A stretch of 15,822 nucleotides of DNA from positions 1 to 15,822 of the forward strand of contig CACYEG010000091.1 of NCBI GenBank assembly GCA_902773365.1, given 5' to 3'. Below are positions 15,167 to 15,822 of the stretch, in pieces. Origin of the DNA: an uncultured Erysipelotrichaceae bacterium (lineage in GTDB: Bacteria; Bacillota_I; Bacilli_A; RF39; UBA660). Position 1 is the first letter of the stretch. Each line of letters starts with the position of its first letter. The notes beneath the pieces were generated by a model. That model made no database searches. It was not told the origin of the DNA and saw only the letters and a program-made list of their open reading frames with translations. The position numbers and the translations under genes are program-made.

Positions 15167-15822
15167 ATGGTCCAAAATAAACCGGATGCAGAGCTAGAAA
15201 AAACATATAGAGATTTTTTGGCTGCTTTAGGTGAAGGTGGAACCAACATCTTTTTAGATAATTTAAAGAATCGTTTTGATGAGCATCTAGATCATGCATT
15301 ATCGTATTTAATCCCAAATTATAAACCGGCAGGTGATGTGCAGTTTAAATTAACTTATTTAGATAATCTTGATAAGCCTAATAAGTATTGGTTTGAACAA
15401 TTTATGGTTAAAACCGGTCTTGGAACATTAGAGCTCAGCCCATCAGCACCCTTTGATCACGTGAGCGAAATAAACTATACTTTTAATGTTGAATCGTCTT
15501 CCGCTAAACTATATAGTGTTCTTTGTGGCTTAAATAAAATACATAAAATAAAAGGCTTTGGAAAAACAATAGAAAAATACAAGAAATATCAAAAACGTAT
15601 GATTGCTTTACCATTCAAAACTAGTGATATGGAGGATCTTGCTCTAGATATCCTTGAATTTTGTTTAAAAAAAATAACAGAATTGCTTTCTAAAGCTTGT
15701 GAGGAAAAAAATTTAGGGCAAGACGATGTTATTGCTATAAATCATAAATTTATAGCCATGTATGATATATTTGACTATTTTGAAATACATTTTCCTAATT
15801 ACAAAAAAGATGGCAAAAATCC
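15167..15822 (+). CDS. 5' part of an unrecognised gene, cut by the right edge
   Basis: From ATG 15167 the frame stays open to the window's end (218 complete codons, no stop). The protein begins MVQNKPDAELEKTYRDFLAA and has no signal peptide or membrane segment in what is visible. Charged helical stretches (LDNLKNRFDEHLDHALSYL; LALDILEFCLKKITELLSKA) flank a more strand-like middle (about 58-115, with FKLTYLD, TLELSPSAPF and INYTFNVESSS). I recognise no family. AGAAGG sits about 9 nt before the ATG, and a consensus promoter is at 15111. Codon use is like the neighbours. It may be a cytoplasmic protein with a long helical body; the C-terminal part is outside the window. Confidence 0.75.
   Translation, partial: MVQNKPDAELEKTYRDFLAALGEGGTNIFLDNLKNRFDEHLDHALSYLIPNYKPAGDVQFKLTYLDNLDKPNKYWFEQFMVKTGLGTLELSPSAPFDHVSEINYTFNVESSSAKLYSVLCGLNKIHKIKGFGKTIEKYKKYQKRMIALPFKTSDMEDLALDILEFCLKKITELLSKACEEKNLGQDDVIAINHKFIAMYDIFDYFEIHFPNYKKDGKN

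Noticed and set aside
15129..15317. Minus-strand frame at the start of the right-edge gene
   Set aside because: It overlaps the promoter and start of a much longer open plus-strand gene.
1..15822. CRISPR arrays, tRNA genes, insertion sequences or phage genes
   Set aside because: None seen: no regularly spaced repeats, no cloverleaf, no transposase or integrase motifs. The only long repeat is the lipoprotein duplication.

Overview
The window is AT-rich bacterial DNA of a Bacillota (Firmicutes) type. Supporting signs are the low GC, a Gram-positive LytR-CpsA-Psr enzyme carrying PASTA domains, a PcrA helicase with its Gram-positive C-terminal tail, lipoproteins, and UGA used as a normal stop (pcrA ends in TGA while Trp is TGG, so this is not the Mycoplasma code). 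An uncultured anaerobic or gut Bacillota is my best guess, but the genus cannot be read from the sequence.

Left part (1-3540). The last codons of a rightward gene converge on a leftward unit and share a bidirectional terminator with it. The leftward unit has a promoter at about 1283-1291, then a GC-enriched non-coding stretch of about 566 nt whose two ends pair perfectly over 11 bp (1268-1278 with 713-723), then a 194-residue four-helix membrane protein starting 17 nt after that helix. A large ornate RNA directly followed by such a protein matches the OLE RNA and OapA pair, the most interesting system in the window. Upstream of it lies a leftward LCP-family cell-wall ligase with two C-terminal PASTA domains, closed by its own terminator.

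Middle part (3448-12254). A divergent promoter region drives lcp leftward and a pcrA-ligA operon (DNA helicase and NAD-dependent DNA ligase) rightward. Next come two tandem genes for predicted lipoproteins. They share about 345 C-terminal residues, have unrelated N-terminal halves, and keep matching -35 contexts and matching hairpins just after their stops. A perfect 14-bp dyad overlaps the promoter of the second.

Right part (12202-15822). A promoter precedes a likely operon of a membrane-tethered thioredoxin-like protein, a small PH-domain-like protein, an unrecognised membrane-anchored protein and a double-LysM protein, ended by a strong terminator. A new consensus promoter then opens a gene that runs off the right edge.

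Several products (LCP-PASTA, LysM protein, tethered thioredoxin, lipoproteins) act at the cell envelope. The OLE/OapA pair is also a membrane-associated ribonucleoprotein in characterised species, so the window is largely a cell-surface region interrupted by the DNA-repair pair pcrA-ligA.
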